Positions 10,940 to 21,389 of a DNA stretch of 64,000 nt are shown here, piece by piece. The number at the start of each line of letters is the position of its first letter. The stretch's first letter is position 1. Source of the stretch: Danio rerio (Eukaryota > Chordata > Actinopteri > Cypriniformes > Danionidae); NCBI RefSeq assembly GCF_049306965.1, contig NC_133178.1, positions 66,415,001-66,479,000 on the forward strand. The letters are read 5' to 3'. The notes under the pieces were generated by a model. That model ran no database searches. It worked only from the letters and a program-made list of their open reading frames with translations, and was not told the DNA's origin. Position numbers and translations under genes: made by a program.

Positions 10940-12430
10940 CAATTCCCAGTAGCAAAATACAAATTAGGGCCTGAAACTCGATTGTCTTTTAGTTTCATGT
11001 TGTAAAGTGGAGCTGATCTGCTGTTGATTCTGAATGGCCTAGTTAATGAGTCCTTATAGTCTGAGGCTCGTCAATATAATCAGAGAGCATTAATGGTTCC
11101 TGTTTTCACCTTGCTCGTGTAAATTCTCCCATTGGGCTCATTTAACTGGTGCCAAAAGACTCAATTATACAACAATCACCTATTGTGTCCAGTGCATCCC
11201 CTAAAATACCCCCACCCTGTTATTAGAGGTAAAAGTATCTCAAGCAGGAACTAAACCTTCCCCCAACTTTCCCATATGGTTCTCATTGGTTATTTCTTTG
11301 GGAACCCAATAAGAACATTCTGGCATTTGGTCTTTGAGTGAAATCTGCAAAGACAGAACATGAGTGATCCAGAACCGTGAAGGCCATGAGAATTGGACAG
11401 GAACAAAGCCACAGAGACCTAACAGTACAGCCTTCTTCGGAAAGGCTCATCCTTCCACTTACAGAAACATCCAAACTTCAAGGGGCACTCCAGGGAGGGC
11501 AGAGCACCAGGGAGGTGATGCGCAGGCATGTCTAGTGATGTCCAAAACCATAGTGGACAATATGAAGTGCACTCAATAACCAGTGTAGAAACCCCTGCAC
11601 CCTCGACAGCTAGTAAATATCCCTAATGTACAGTGAGAGTTTGTGTGCCAAATGAAAATCTGCGTCTGACCACAAGAGGACATCTACAGTTGAATCCTAT
11701 CATTTTAAGTACTAAAATAAAACATTATTTAATTAAAATAGCATTTGTATACATGACAGAAGCCACAATATTGTTTCATTGCTAACAGACAACTTGCTGT
11801 GTTTAATAGTGATCAAAGGGTCTGTCCAAGAAGTTATACAGTCATTCATGTAATCTAAAATTGTATCATTCTGAGGGATTTATCAACCAGCAAAAGACAA
11901 ACAAAACCATATCTCTTCCAGTGCATCGATTGCTCTTACACACTTATTTACATTCACTCCTTCAAGTGGAAGATACTAGTGGACCTATTTAGGGAATAGT
12001 GAATAAAGATATAGTAAATACAGCACAAGAGACTCTTGGGTATCTTCAATCAGGATTCTTTATTGAGAACTTGCCATTGGGTTTAATCATCAAGAAGTCT
12101 GACTAAAGGACTGGTCAGTGTAGCTGTAGTCTATATACATTATAAAGGGGCAGTGCTTAGAAGTAGAGACAAAGCACTGGCCTGACAACTTTAACAAAGG
12201 TTGATAGTAGAAAGTTGTGTAAGGGTCTTACATAAAGAAAGTTTGTTTTAGCCACTGTATGAACAAATCCTGGAAGCTGGTTGCAGAACCATCAGCCTAA
12301 ACAATCTACAAGTTACAAAGATTTCAGGAGATATTGGAGTTAAACTAACCAATTCAGAAATGTAAAACATCAATTACCCACAGAATCATTTAAGAGTTAG
12401 AGATTAATACCTGACTGTGTAGATGTACGT
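10940..12430. other. Spacer, no intact gene
   Basis: Apart from the znf exon remnant at 11338, nothing was recognised. The open frames at 11283-11579 overlap that remnant and have no other signature. Confidence 0.45.
11338..11377 (+). pseudogene. Orphan remnant of a znf-cluster first exon
   Basis: About 40 bp here matches, with one or two differences, the 5' UTR and first codons of the znf gene at 33480: GTGAAATCTGCAA, then GACAGAACATGAGTGATCC. The frame reads MSDPEP and then stops at TGA (11378-11380), where the intact genes continue CRF or CRI. No promoter, donor site or finger exon of this gene family was seen near it. It looks like the fragment of a lost fourth znf copy, or a piece moved by recombination. 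Confidence 0.7.
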
Positions 12431-12960
12431 TGCAGCATACTCACACTATGCTATCCGAACCGTGCCCAGGCCTGTTTTCCGGATCGTTTGAGAGGTGTAA
12501 GAGCACTGAATTGAGCTCAGGCATGGTCCACTTGGCCGGCCCTGGTGCGGTTGGAAGAGGTATGCCGAAGCGCGGTTCACTTGGGCTTTGGTGCGGGCCG
12601 TCGGGGGGGGACGAGAGGGGGGACAAGCCTGCTTTGGTATGATTTAAGGCAACTGTACATAATGTGTCACCACATATCAAAGGACATAACCAAAGAAATC
12701 TCCACTGTGCTGAGCGAGAGCGCTTCCGACCAGCGTATCATCGATGACGTAAGCGTGCCCAGGCCCGAATGTAATGTGAGTGCGGGCCGTCAGGAGACAC
12801 GGAAGGGGGGACCAGCGTGCTTTGGCCCAGTTCAAGGTAGCTGTACAAAACGTGAGTACGCCCTAAGTCTTTCCACACTGCAACTGGGCACAGAATCCCA
12901 CAGACACTTCTGCACCTTTCCTTTAAATACTCAAATCACTATAAATTCAACACAATAAAA
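12430..12960. repeat. GC-rich repeat-like block with two similar halves
   Basis: Two similar segments follow each other: CCGTGCCCAGGCC, GTGCGGGCCGTCGG and GGGGGGACAAGCCTGCTTTG on the left; GCGTGCCCAGGCC, GTGCGGGCCGTCAGG and GGGGGGACCAGCGTGCTTTG on the right. They are about 250 bp apart. This looks like an internally duplicated non-autonomous element. The open frames across it (70-137 codons) reflect GC content and carry no recognisable domain. Confidence 0.5.
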
Positions 12961-13317
12961 GCTTTACAAAGACCCTTGCCTGGGCACGAGTTGATGTGAA
13001 GACCATTTTCCCTGGAATGGAGCATCTGGCAAAGATCTTAATCAGTCAAAACCCAAATTAGGCCACTTTACCAAACACACAGAGACATTTAAAATGACAC
13101 CAAACAGGAATATAGAGTCACATGATGCACCGTATTAAAAATGTGGACATTCTGTGTGGAGCTGCTCTAGTGGAGAAGGTAAAGTCCAGGGAAAAGAGGG
13201 GGGTTCAGGATGCATGATCGAGCCAACCTGAACAACTGGTTTCCTAGCGGATCTACTTCTCAGATTAGAAAGTACGGAAGCGTAGAGCTGCCACCCAGGT
13301 AAAAAAAAATCTGAGCT

Positions 13318-13668
13318 TTATCACGTTTGTACAATATACTTTTCACGTTCTTACAATATAATATCACGTTCTTACAATATAATATCACGTTCTTACAATA
13401 TAATATCACGTTTGTACAATATACTTTTCACGTTCTTACAATATAATATCACGTTCTTACAATATAATATCACGTTCTTACAATATAATATCACGTTCTT
13501 ACAATATAATATCACGTTTGTACAATATACTTTTCACGTTCTTACAATATAATATCACGTTCTTACAATATAATATCACGTTCTTACAATATAATATCAC
13601 GTTTGTACAATATACTTTTCACGTTCTTACAATATATCACGTTTGTACAATATAATTATCACGTTATT
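13318..13668 (+). repeat. Subterminal tandem array, left side, about 16 units
   Basis: Units of about 21 bp are of two kinds: TCACGTTCTTACAATATAATA (C) and TCACGTTTGTACAATATAC followed by TTTT (V). The reading order is roughly V-CCC-V-CCCC-V-CCC-V-C-V, a higher-order pattern. The mirror array at the other end of the transposon has only about four units. Confidence 0.92.
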
Positions 13669-13841
13669 TACGTGCGCACAGATGATGATGTGCGCTTGGG
13701 ACTTTTATTCTCGCGCTGGAAGATCCCCTGTGCACTCGCGAGCTGTAGTTTTCTCACGTGTAGACCTGTAATCTGCTCACGGTTCACTTCTCCTTGCGTG
13801 CAAACATCACCGCTGCGCTCGATTAATATTGGCATTGATTG

Positions 13842-14099
13842 CCGCCATACCACGTCGACTCCTACGACAAACTGAAGCCCTTTGGAATCTGTATAAATAG
13901 AGCCATTGATGGGTTTTCGAGAGCTATGATTTGGCTTCATGCCTTTTCAACAAACAGTGATCCCAAAATCATTGCTGGTTATTTCATAGCAGAAGTTGAA
14001 AAGAGGCTTGGGACACCTTTCCGGATTCTCTCAAGATCTGGGAACAGAAAATGTCACAATGGCAGACATGCAAAGATTCTTGCGATGGAGTATGGATCA
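13842..14099 (+). pseudogene. Integrase/DDE-like transposase fragment
   Basis: The frame contains YHVDSYDKLKPFG, then AIDGFSRAMIWLHAF, then NSDPKIIAGYFIAEVEKRLG. This pattern (HxD...KL...IDGxSR..WL...DPKI...F..V) is the first half of the integrase-core family found in some animal DNA transposons. It covers only about 85 codons, lacks the rest of the catalytic domain, and has no start codon in context. It is the internal remnant of the element at 13273-14419. Confidence 0.6.
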
Positions 14100-14264
14100 T
14101 AACGTCACTAACTGTTTTATTACTGGGTCTAGTAATCACAATCAGTAGCTGCAAAATTTCCCCATGTCTCAATCCAAGCATAAAATAGAACTTAATTAAT
14201 TCTGTAAAACGAGACATTTTCTCACGCTCTGATCGCACCAGGTAAACGTAGCCTAAGCAATAAA

Positions 14265-14385
14265 GTTTTCACGTAATAACGTGATAATTATATTGTACAA
14301 ACATGATATTATATTGTAAGAACGTGATATTATATTGTAAGAACGTGAAAAGTATATTGTACAAACGTGATAAAGCTCAGATTTT
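14265..14385 (-). repeat. Subterminal tandem array, right side, about 4 units
   Basis: Inverted copies of the C and V units of the left array (GATATTATATTGTAAGAACG and AAGTATATTGTACAAACG), ending in the A/T tract and terminal repeat of the transposon. Confidence 0.9.
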
Positions 14386-14425
14386 TTTTTAACCTGGGTG
14401 GCAGCTCTACGCTTCCGTAAGAAAG

Positions 14426-15384
14426 CTTATTGGTTTAGTGCTGGATAATTCTCGTGGTCGTTTCTCATGTGTAATTTCTAAACAGTTCTCAGGGTTTATT
14501 ATTATGGAGAGACCTACAGTCACTTACAGGAGAATCCTTACAGTTGAAAGGTCTTGTCCAAACTGTGAAGTTTCACCCACCCTGATCTCACCCAATTAAC
14601 AAAACAATCAGTGCAATCAGCCTGACAGTGTCGGCCAGACTTTCATTGAGACAAAAGGCACAGCTTAGCATTTGCATTACTTTGGGAGCCTGTCCGATGG
14701 TCAGGATTTGCATATAGACAATAGGCTGATGTCTCGTACTCTTGGCCTTTCAGACTTGATCTTTCTTGGAATGTCATGAGGTAAAACACATTGAATATAA
14801 CTTTTCAGCTACATACTTTATTAAGTTGGTAATTTAACTTCATACGTTTGTAATTCCACAACAGCACAATTAACACACAGTTTAGCATTAGGCTGGGTGC
14901 AATAGAAGGCCAGGCTAAAATGTGCAGCTTTATCAGACTGCACAATGCCACATTAGTTGCAAGCTTTGAGGGAGCGTGCAATTGACAGGCTGACCAGAGC
15001 TGTTGCCCACGAATTTAATGTTACCATAAGCCATCTCCATAGGCGTTTTAGAGTATTTGAAAGAACGTCCAACCAGCCTCGCAACCTCCACATCTGGCAT
15101 CTTCATCTCCAAGATCTTCTGTGACCAGCCTATGGGACAGCTGCTCAGTTGCTCACAGCCAAATAATTTCTGCACAAAGTTGTCAGAATCCACCTCAGGG
15201 AAGCTTATCCGCATTATTGTCCTCCTCATTTGAGGTCTCCATCTGACTGTAGTTTGTCATTGTACCTGACTTGAGCGGACAAATGCTCACATTTAATGGC
15301 ATCTGGCATTTTGGAGAGGTGGCCAGCATACTCACTGGACAGGTCACTGATCGAGCATGCTTGGGATACTTTAGATCATGCATA
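14426..15384. other. Spacer with an unrecognised open frame
   Basis: The minus strand has a 98-codon open frame (14933-15229; FPEVDSDNFVQKLFGCEQLS near its start). I recognise no domain and see no splice or promoter context. It could be a remnant of an old element. Confidence 0.35.
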
Positions 15385-15560
15385 GGCAAACTCTGTCCTC
15401 CTGTGCCTGCAGAGTTCCCCTCCAACACTAACCAAACAGACCTGAACATGCTAATCAGAGTCTTCGGGATCACTTGAAATCTATAGGCAGGTGTATTTGA
15501 TTAGGGTTGAAGCTAAACTCTGCTGGACACAAGTCCTCCAGGACTGAGCTTGTCCTTCCA
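15385..15560. mobile_element. hAT-type MITE, divergent copy upstream of znf gene 1
   Basis: CTCCAACACTAACCAAACAG, CATGCTAATCAGAGTCTTCG, GGTGTATTTGATTAGGGTTG and CTCCAGGACTGAGCTTGTCC follow the order of the CAGGG...CCCTG MITE. Its 3' half recurs at the same relative position upstream of genes 2 and 3. Confidence 0.7.
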
Positions 15561-15574
15561 TGCTCAATATGTAT

Positions 15575-15712
15575 ATGGCATTCCAGTTCCTGCCTACATC
15601 CAGCAACTTGCAAAGCCATTGAAGAGTTGTGGACCAACATTCCATAGGCTACAATCAACATCCTGATCGACTCGATGCAAATGTGTTGCACTGTGTGAGG
15701 TCACAGCAGATA
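15575..15712 (+). pseudogene. Tc1-like transposase C-terminal fossil (znf gene 1)
   Basis: The frame contains CKAIEELWTNIP, then TINILIDSMQ, matching the C-terminal helix region of Tc1-type transposases (usual form EWNNIPQ...LIxSMRRR). It lies between the MITE fragment and the znf promoter, as in genes 2 and 3. This copy has lost the terminal GGHTRY segment. Confidence 0.65.
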
Positions 15713-15715
15713 CAG

Positions 15716-15868
15716 AGTTTCTGAAGCTCCTCCTCCTTCAGTTCAGCTCCTCCTCCTACAATGAAGCTCCTCCTCCTTCAGGTGTAAATACTGGAATATC
15801 CCCATCAGCCCAGCAGTGTAGACGAGCATCAGACCTTCAGCGAGGAGTGAAATCCTCAGAGACTGAAC
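15716..15868 (+). promoter_or_regulatory. Promoter and 5' UTR of znf gene 1
   Basis: Three AGCTCCTCCTCC-type boxes (about 15725, 15746 and 15764) precede GTGTAAATACTGG at 15782. This is the counterpart of the TATAAATA box in genes 2 and 3, here with the TATA changed to TGTA. About 30 bp further on comes CATCAGCCCAGCAGTGTAGA, the likely start region. The ATG is at 15869. Confidence 0.6.
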
Positions 15869-17003
15869 ATGAGTGATCCAGAACCCTGCAGATTTACACA
15901 TGAAGATCCTGAAGAGCAAACAGGTTGGTGATTATTCCTAATCCTTCAATAATAAGCCTGATGAACAGTAATGATAACAGCTCATTTGATTTATTGTACT
16001 AGGACAAATAATGTATTATATAAAGACATTGAAAAATACACCTTATATTCCCATGGTAAAAATAAGAACTGAAGCTCAGTTTAATAAACATTTAATATGA
16101 CCAAACTAAATACGATCAGATTTATAGTTCAAGCATGTGCATAAACAATTAAAGTTTGTGTAGCCAGTGTTTTCTAAGGCTTTTCACTTTTAACACTTTT
16201 TTTCCCTCTTTATTTCAGACCTAATTGATGAAAACGAGGAGAGTAAAAAGGAAAAACACAATGTCAAAGCTGGGAATATAGCTATGAAAGGAAGAGACCA
16301 GAATCGTTTTACCTGCACCCAGTGTGGAAGGAGTTTGGGAAGCAAAAAGAGTCTTAAGACTCACATGATGATCCACACCGGAGAGAAACCGCACACATGT
16401 ACTCAGTGTGGGAAGAGTTTCAGGTACTTATCATACATTATTCAACACATGAAGATCCACACCGGAGAGAAACCACACAAATGTGAACACTGCAGCAAAA
16501 CATTTGTGAGTGCTTCACAGCTGAAGGTCCATCTTGCAGTTCATAGAAGCGAGAAGCCTTATTCATGTCCTGTGTGTGAAAAGAGGTTTAATTGGCAGTC
16601 AAATTTAAAACATCATCAGAAGATCCACACTGGTGTGAGAGAGTATCTGTGCTTTGAGTGTGAGAAGACTTTTATTTCAGCTGCAGAACTGAAACAGCAC
16701 GAGAGGATTCACTCTGGAGAGAAACCGTACAAGTGTTCACACTGCGACAAGAGATTCACTAAGTTTGCACATCTGAAATCACATGAAATTATTCACACTG
16801 GAGAGAAACCGTATAAGTGTTCACACTGCGACAAGAGATTCAGTCGATCAGAACATCTGAAAAGACATGAGAGGATTCACACTGGAGAGAAGCCGTACAC
16901 ATGTGATCAGTGTCTACAGAGTTTCAGACACTTGTTGCAGCTTAAGAATCACTCAAACATCCACACTGGAGAAAAGCCAACACAATCTCACGGCAATTCG
17001 TAA
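15869..17003 (+). CDS. C2H2 zinc-finger protein, znf gene 1 (279 aa)
   Basis: Probable nuclear DNA-binding protein. Two exons, 15869-15923 and 16219-17003, are joined by a 295-bp GT-AG intron (donor CAG/GTTGGT, acceptor TATTTCAG), phase 1. Exon 1 gives [18 protein letters not shown], the standard start of zebrafish clustered znf proteins. A short acidic spacer follows, then eight C2H2 fingers from about residue 49 to 270, mostly with TGEKP linkers. Fingers 3 and 4 have the atypical links HRSEKPY and HTGVREY. No KRAB or SCAN domain is present. The last six codons (QSHGNS) and the stop come from a MITE inserted at 16985, so the C-terminus is altered. It is the shortest of three tandem paralogues, and the only one that keeps the last finger (YTCDQCLQSF). 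The start is chosen from the conserved first exon. Confidence 0.88.
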
Positions 17004-17205
17004 CTTTTTCATTTAGTGGCTAATTCGTACGAACTAATTCGTACGTTTTAGTACGATTTGCTCATCCCCCAATGACGGTTGGGTTCAGGGGTGGGGTTAG
17101 GTGCCACGCCTCCTTTTTAAAATCATACATTTTCTTACGACTGAACTCGTACAAATTAGCCACTAAACTGCCAAAACGTAAAATACTTGCGTTTTCTCGT
17201 GAGAT
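16985..17205 (+). mobile_element. ATCTCACG-type MITE inserted in znf gene 1
   Basis: Starts ATCTCACGGCAATTCG and ends CGTTTTCTCGTGAGAT. It contains the hallmark text CCCCCAATGACGGTTGGGTT and inverted GGCTAATTCGTACGA blocks. An inverted copy lies at 51732-51962. Downstream, GGAAAAGCTGCACACATGAC resumes the znf 3' end seen in genes 2 and 3, so the element landed in the terminal codons. Confidence 0.88.
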
Positions 17206-17304
17206 CAGGCTGGAAAAGCTGCACACATGACATCAATGCAGCCACGTGGTCTCTTATGTGTTAGGACAGTTTCATGTTGTCTTGAGAATTTGCTTCTTTT
17301 ACCA

Positions 17305-17310
17305 AATAAA
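17305..17310 (+). terminator. Poly(A) signal of znf gene 1
   Basis: AATAAA about 300 bp after the stop, in 3' UTR text (GAGAATTTGCTTCTTTT) that aligns with the downstream regions of genes 2 and 3. Confidence 0.6.
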
Positions 17311-17682
17311 GTTTCTTTACTTTGAGCTTCAAGATTCTTTCCAGTTTACTACATTTGCATTGTCAAGTAGAAAACAAACTTGATGTGTATTTGAATGATT
17401 TTAGCCAATCGAAGGTAATTAAACAAATAAGTATCAGCACTTGCGTTGCCATTGCCAGAGGGATGAAGCTAGAGAAGTGGAGTCCTGAGATGAAGTTTAG
17501 TCAAAAACAGCCCAAAGTGGAGCCAGAGGGATGGAGGAGCCATCACTTTTACAGTGATCTATGAAAATGATGAACACATTTATAAATCAGAAATGTAACT
17601 TTTTTTAAATAAAAGCTGAAAAAAGACGGCTTTGGTCACTAAACATACCTGCAACATTAAAATCACCCATATAGTTGGAGAG

Positions 17683-18571
17683 CAGGGTCAGCAATCTTGG
17701 GCTGTTTCTCAATATGCGTTCTTCAGCGGTCTTGCGTCCTCGTGTTCTTGTGCAACGTCATCATCAGCTGCCTAAGTTCAGTTCCAATTCTCAAGACCGC
17801 AAGTACGGAGAACGCGTGAAACTTCCCGGATGTGTTCTTGATATCGATGACGCACTGATGCAGACTTGAGCACCGAACTCAACTCACTCTGGAAGTCCCA
17901 GAAGTCATTGCGACTGGAGGTGGGAAGCGCAGCATTTTATTTAGATTTGTTTTTAAAGTTCAGAGATATTATTTATTTACCTCAGGAGTTTCTCTAAATG
18001 AAACGGTGAAAGTAAACATCACCATGAACATCTTAATAAAGGAATAAACACATTAAGGGTGTTTGTTTGCTGAAATTCGTATTAAAATCTGTTTTATTCA
18101 TATTGTGCAACATAGATTTATAATGTTTTTATGCAAAATACATATTTTGAAAAGGGGAAAAACAATAAATTGCTGTATGAATGCTATAATGTTTAAATAA
18201 TTTACCATTTAAAAGACGTGAAGGTCACGTGAGCATCAGGAAGAACGCAGCATCTCAATTCTCAAAGGACGCGTTCTCTGCCCTCGCGGTCTCCTGAGTT
18301 CGTTCTTCCGAGGACACCTGGCAAGACCGCTCTCCAGAATAACGCAAGTCCGTTCTCTGCGTACTTGGAATTGAGAAACAGCCTTGGTCCTGGAGGGTCG
18401 GTGTCCCTGCAGGGTTTAGCTCCAAATTCCCTCAACACACCTGCCTGGATATTTCAAGTATACCTTGATTAGCTTGTTCAGGTGTGTTTGATTAGCGTTG
18501 GAGCTAAAATCTGCAGGAGAGCCACAAGTTTTTTTCTGGAGGTTTCTTGCAAAACTTGGCAAACGCCCCTG
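17683..18571. mobile_element. hAT-type MITE split by another MITE
   Basis: CAGGGTCAGCAATCTT is the left tip. TTGGTCCTGGAGGGTCGGTG onwards, to CGCCCCTG at 18571, is the remainder of the same family. The two parts are separated by the element at 17699-18383. Confidence 0.75.
17699..18383. mobile_element. MITE with GGGCTGTTTCTCAAT ends, nested
   Basis: The left end GGGCTGTTTCTCAATATGCG and the right end CTTGGAATTGAGAAACAGCC are inverted. Subterminal GCGTTCTTC/GTCCGTTCTCTGCG blocks repeat inwards. It is inserted within the hAT MITE at 17683-18571. Confidence 0.8.
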
Positions 18572-18760
18572 TTTTACACACATACTCAAGCAAGCAAACA
18601 CTATAAATATAGCCCGCAGTACAAATAATAGTTATTCAATAAAAGTTAGTTTGCTTTTATTAAAACGACAGAGATAATTTAAAAAGATAAAATACATCAC
18701 TTTTAAAATGATATCAATTATTTTATTAGCTTTGAAATAATTGTTGTCCTATATAAAGTA
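18530..18760 (+). repeat. Diverged third copy of the TTTTCTTGCAAAA block
   Basis: Text from TCTGGAGGTTTCTTGCAAAA through GCAGTACAAATAATAGTT, AAAAGTTAGTTTGCTTTT and AAAAAGATAAAATACATCAC matches 21110-21310 and 31098-31305. It is more diverged than those two are from each other. Confidence 0.75.
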
Positions 18761-18806
18761 GTTATAAAATAATTTATAGCATTTTAAAAGTGATGTATTT
18801 AAATTA

Positions 18807-19315
18807 TTTGCCCCCTTGTTTATTCATTTCCCTAATTTCTGTAATAGTTTTAATTGCTCAATACCAATATAGTAGTTAATATATTAGTAACTAATATAGT
18901 AGTTTTAATAACTGATCTCCAATAACTGATTTATTTTCTCTTTGTCATGATGACAGTAAATAATATTAGACTAGATATTCTTCAAGACACTTTTATACAG
19001 CTTAAAGTGAAATTTAGAAACTGGACTAGGTTAATTAGGTTAACTAGTAAGGTTAGGGTAAATAGGCAAGTTATTGTATGACGATGGTTTGTTCTGGAGA
19101 CAATCGGAAACAAAAATAGCCTAAAGGGGCAAATAATTTTGTCCTTAAAAAGGTGTTTAAAAATGTAAAACCTGCTTTTATTCTAGTCGAAATAAAACAC
19201 TTTCCCCAGAGGAAAAAAAAATATCAGACATACTGTGAACATGTCCTTGATCTGTTGAACATAATTTGGGAACTATTTAAAAAAGCTAAAAATTCTGACT
19301 TCAACCGTATATTTA
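18807..19315 (+). mobile_element. Common zebrafish non-autonomous element
   Basis: Contains TTTGTCATGATGACAGTAAA, GACTAGATATTCTTCAAGAC, GGTTAATTAGGTTAAC and CTGACTTCAACCGTAT, the sense order of the element seen reversed at 8706-9394. A (TTTA)n tract at 19311-19340 follows its end. Confidence 0.7.
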
Positions 19316-19426
19316 TTTATTTATTTATTTATTTATTTGCCCACCTAAAATGTCACTTGGCCCACTCTAAAGTTCCAAGCTGGAGCTGGGATTCAGGACT
19401 TGTTTGACAAACATGTCATTTACAGC

Positions 19427-20182
19427 CAGTGGCGCAACAACACGTTTACTGAGGGGTATGCGAGTTCTGACAAAATGTTATGGGCAAACTTTTTTTGTAA
19501 CTAAATTGAAATAGTTTTGAGCAAAAAACGTTACCAAAAGACCTGATGTATCATTATGATACATAATAAATGTATAAAAAAATCTATATTGGGAAAAAAT
19601 AGATATTGATATAAAGATAAATAAACATCTCAGTTCCAAAAAATTTAATATTCTGACTCTTTATTTATGTGTCAGTTTAAACAGAGTTAAGAATCATTAT
19701 AATCAAGTATATAAAATGTATAAAGGGGAATTTCTAATCTAAATATTATTTTCTATGCTATCTGAAATATTTTGAGGTCTGTACTTGCATAAACATAATT
19801 TTTGATCTCTCTTTTGGCAAATTAATTAATCAATAATAAATAATAATAAATAAAGAACAAGTTTATTTGGAAAAAAATAAAAAATCTAAACATTTACATC
19901 TACTGTACATGAACACTTTACACTTGGCTGAGTGACTGCATGTTATTGTGTTAAATGATTTTGAATTAAAACGTGTGCGCCAACTAACGCAACTCATAGT
20001 AGAAATAAATTAATAAAGTACAATATTATAGTACAAAATGCAAAATAATTTTTTAAACACATTTTTATTAATTGAAACTTTTGATAAGGATAATTTCAAA
20101 AATAGTTTTGGCACAATGGCGCCCCCCATGTGTGGCGCCCCTATGCGCTGCATATACTGCACACCCCCTTTTTGCGCCACTG
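19427..20182. mobile_element. hAT-type non-autonomous element (CAGTGGCGCAA ends)
   Basis: CAGTGGCGCAA at the left and TTTGCGCCACTG at the right are inverted. They are flanked by TTTACAGC (19419-19426) and CTTACAGC (20183-20190), an 8-bp TSD with one mismatch. The 756-bp interior is AT-rich with no transposase. Confidence 0.85.
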
Positions 20183-20584
20183 CTTACAGCAACAAACAAG
20201 CAAGCAAGCATGACGTAGACCGTAGAACAGTGCAGTGGATTTACCTTATATTTAAAGAAAAGAAAGCTATTTGCCTTTTCAAGTTGTTATAAAATCTGTC
20301 ATCTTGAAACTAAAGAATTCAGTGAATTATTTAAATAGTTTTGCCTGATATGTTCAAAATAAAAAAGCCCAATTATTTAAAATGTTTCTTAAAATAAAAC
20401 ATGTTGTGTTCAATGGGGAAAAGGTATATATATCCAGACATTTTAAAATAACACATTTTTGAGCAGTAATCACAATACTATGAAAACTTTAAATCATTAT
20501 ATATTTTATCCACCGTCAGAGTTTAAAACCAGCACATGCTTAGTTGACACACAGCATAAAGTGAGCATTCCCATGTTGTGAATG

Positions 20585-21020
20585 TAGTGCGCTGGCCCTT
20601 TAAGGCCCATGGGTGAACTGAGCAAAGTCACGCGAGAGCTCTAAAGGAGCAGCGCGAGGTTTCTCTATGCGGTGTAAACATCTGTTGTGAGACTGAGAAA
20701 TGCCAGCAAAGTCCGGTAACTTGTGAATTATTGCACAACACAAGCATGCAGTGACTTAAAAAGCCCTTTTTGAGGTGCTTAATGTTCGCATGGCAGTAGA
20801 TTTGGTTGTTTTTGCCGCGATTTCTAACACTAGCATCGTGAAGGGAAGCTAAGCTAAAGCTAAAGACTCTTTAATTTTGTAATATTAAGTGCGATATTGG
20901 TGTTTATCCTAATTTAAAACATGTAATTGAAACGGGATTGTTTTGTTTTATAGTGAGAAGAGAGATGTAAAGGTCCAGTGTGTGACGGGAGGAAAACAGT
21001 GTTGTTCAACTTTATTGAAT
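20585..21020 (+). promoter_or_regulatory. GC-rich promoter-like block and two possible exons, copy A
   Basis: CTGGCCCTTTAAGGCCCATG and AAAGTCACGCGAGAGCTC precede an ATG at 20700 followed by a donor after CCAGCAAAGTCCG (GTAACT at 20716). A good acceptor, TTTTGTTTTATAG, sits at 20953, and a second donor GAAT/GTAAGT at 21020. Spliced, the frame reads MPAKSVRREM and stops, so if transcribed this is a non-coding or 5' UTR pair, or a short upstream ORF. The same arrangement recurs at 30565-31004. It may be an alternative upstream promoter of the znf genes. Confidence 0.4.
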
Positions 21021-21311
21021 GTAAGTGTTCATGAGAATGTATTTACATATTTCCTTGAAAAGGTAACCTGTTTACAGAGATTTTACTGTATTTGGTTCCT
21101 TTATGATTCGTTTTTCTGGAGTTTTCTTGCAAAATACATCCCTCTCTTACACACATACTGAAGCAAAGACAGATAAATATAGCCTGCAGTACAAATAATA
21201 GTTCTACAATAAAAGTTAGTTTGCTTTTATTAAAATGACAGAGAACATTTAAAAAGATAAAATACATCACTTTTAAAATCATATAAATTATTTTATTATC
21301 TTTTAAAGTAA

Positions 21312-21312
<1 letters not shown>

Positions 21313-21386
<74 letters not shown>
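21313..21386. repeat. (TA)n microsatellite, private to copy A
   Basis: Uninterrupted TA repeat, absent at the matching position of copy B (about 31300). Confidence 0.95.

Positions 21387-21389
<3 letters not shown>

Larger units (their letters stand above)
13273..14419 (+). mobile_element. DNA transposon with integrase-like fragment (IS3EU-like?)
   Basis: The ends TACGGAAGCGTAGAGCTGCC and its exact reverse complement near 14400-14419 are flanked by the 6-bp direct repeat AGAAAG (13267-13272 and 14420-14425). Inward of each end lie CACCCAGGT plus an A-tract and then a subterminal tandem array, long on the left and short on the right. The centre encodes part of an integrase/DDE-like domain (13842-14099). 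TAC...GTA termini with a 6-bp TSD and an integrase-like enzyme recall the IS3EU group as I remember it. That name is inference. At 1147 bp it is a deletion derivative. Confidence 0.8.

Noticed and set aside
12430-12958. Possible gene in the 137-codon frame at 12545
   Set aside because: The block is an internally duplicated GC-rich repeat, and frames on both strands are open because of composition.
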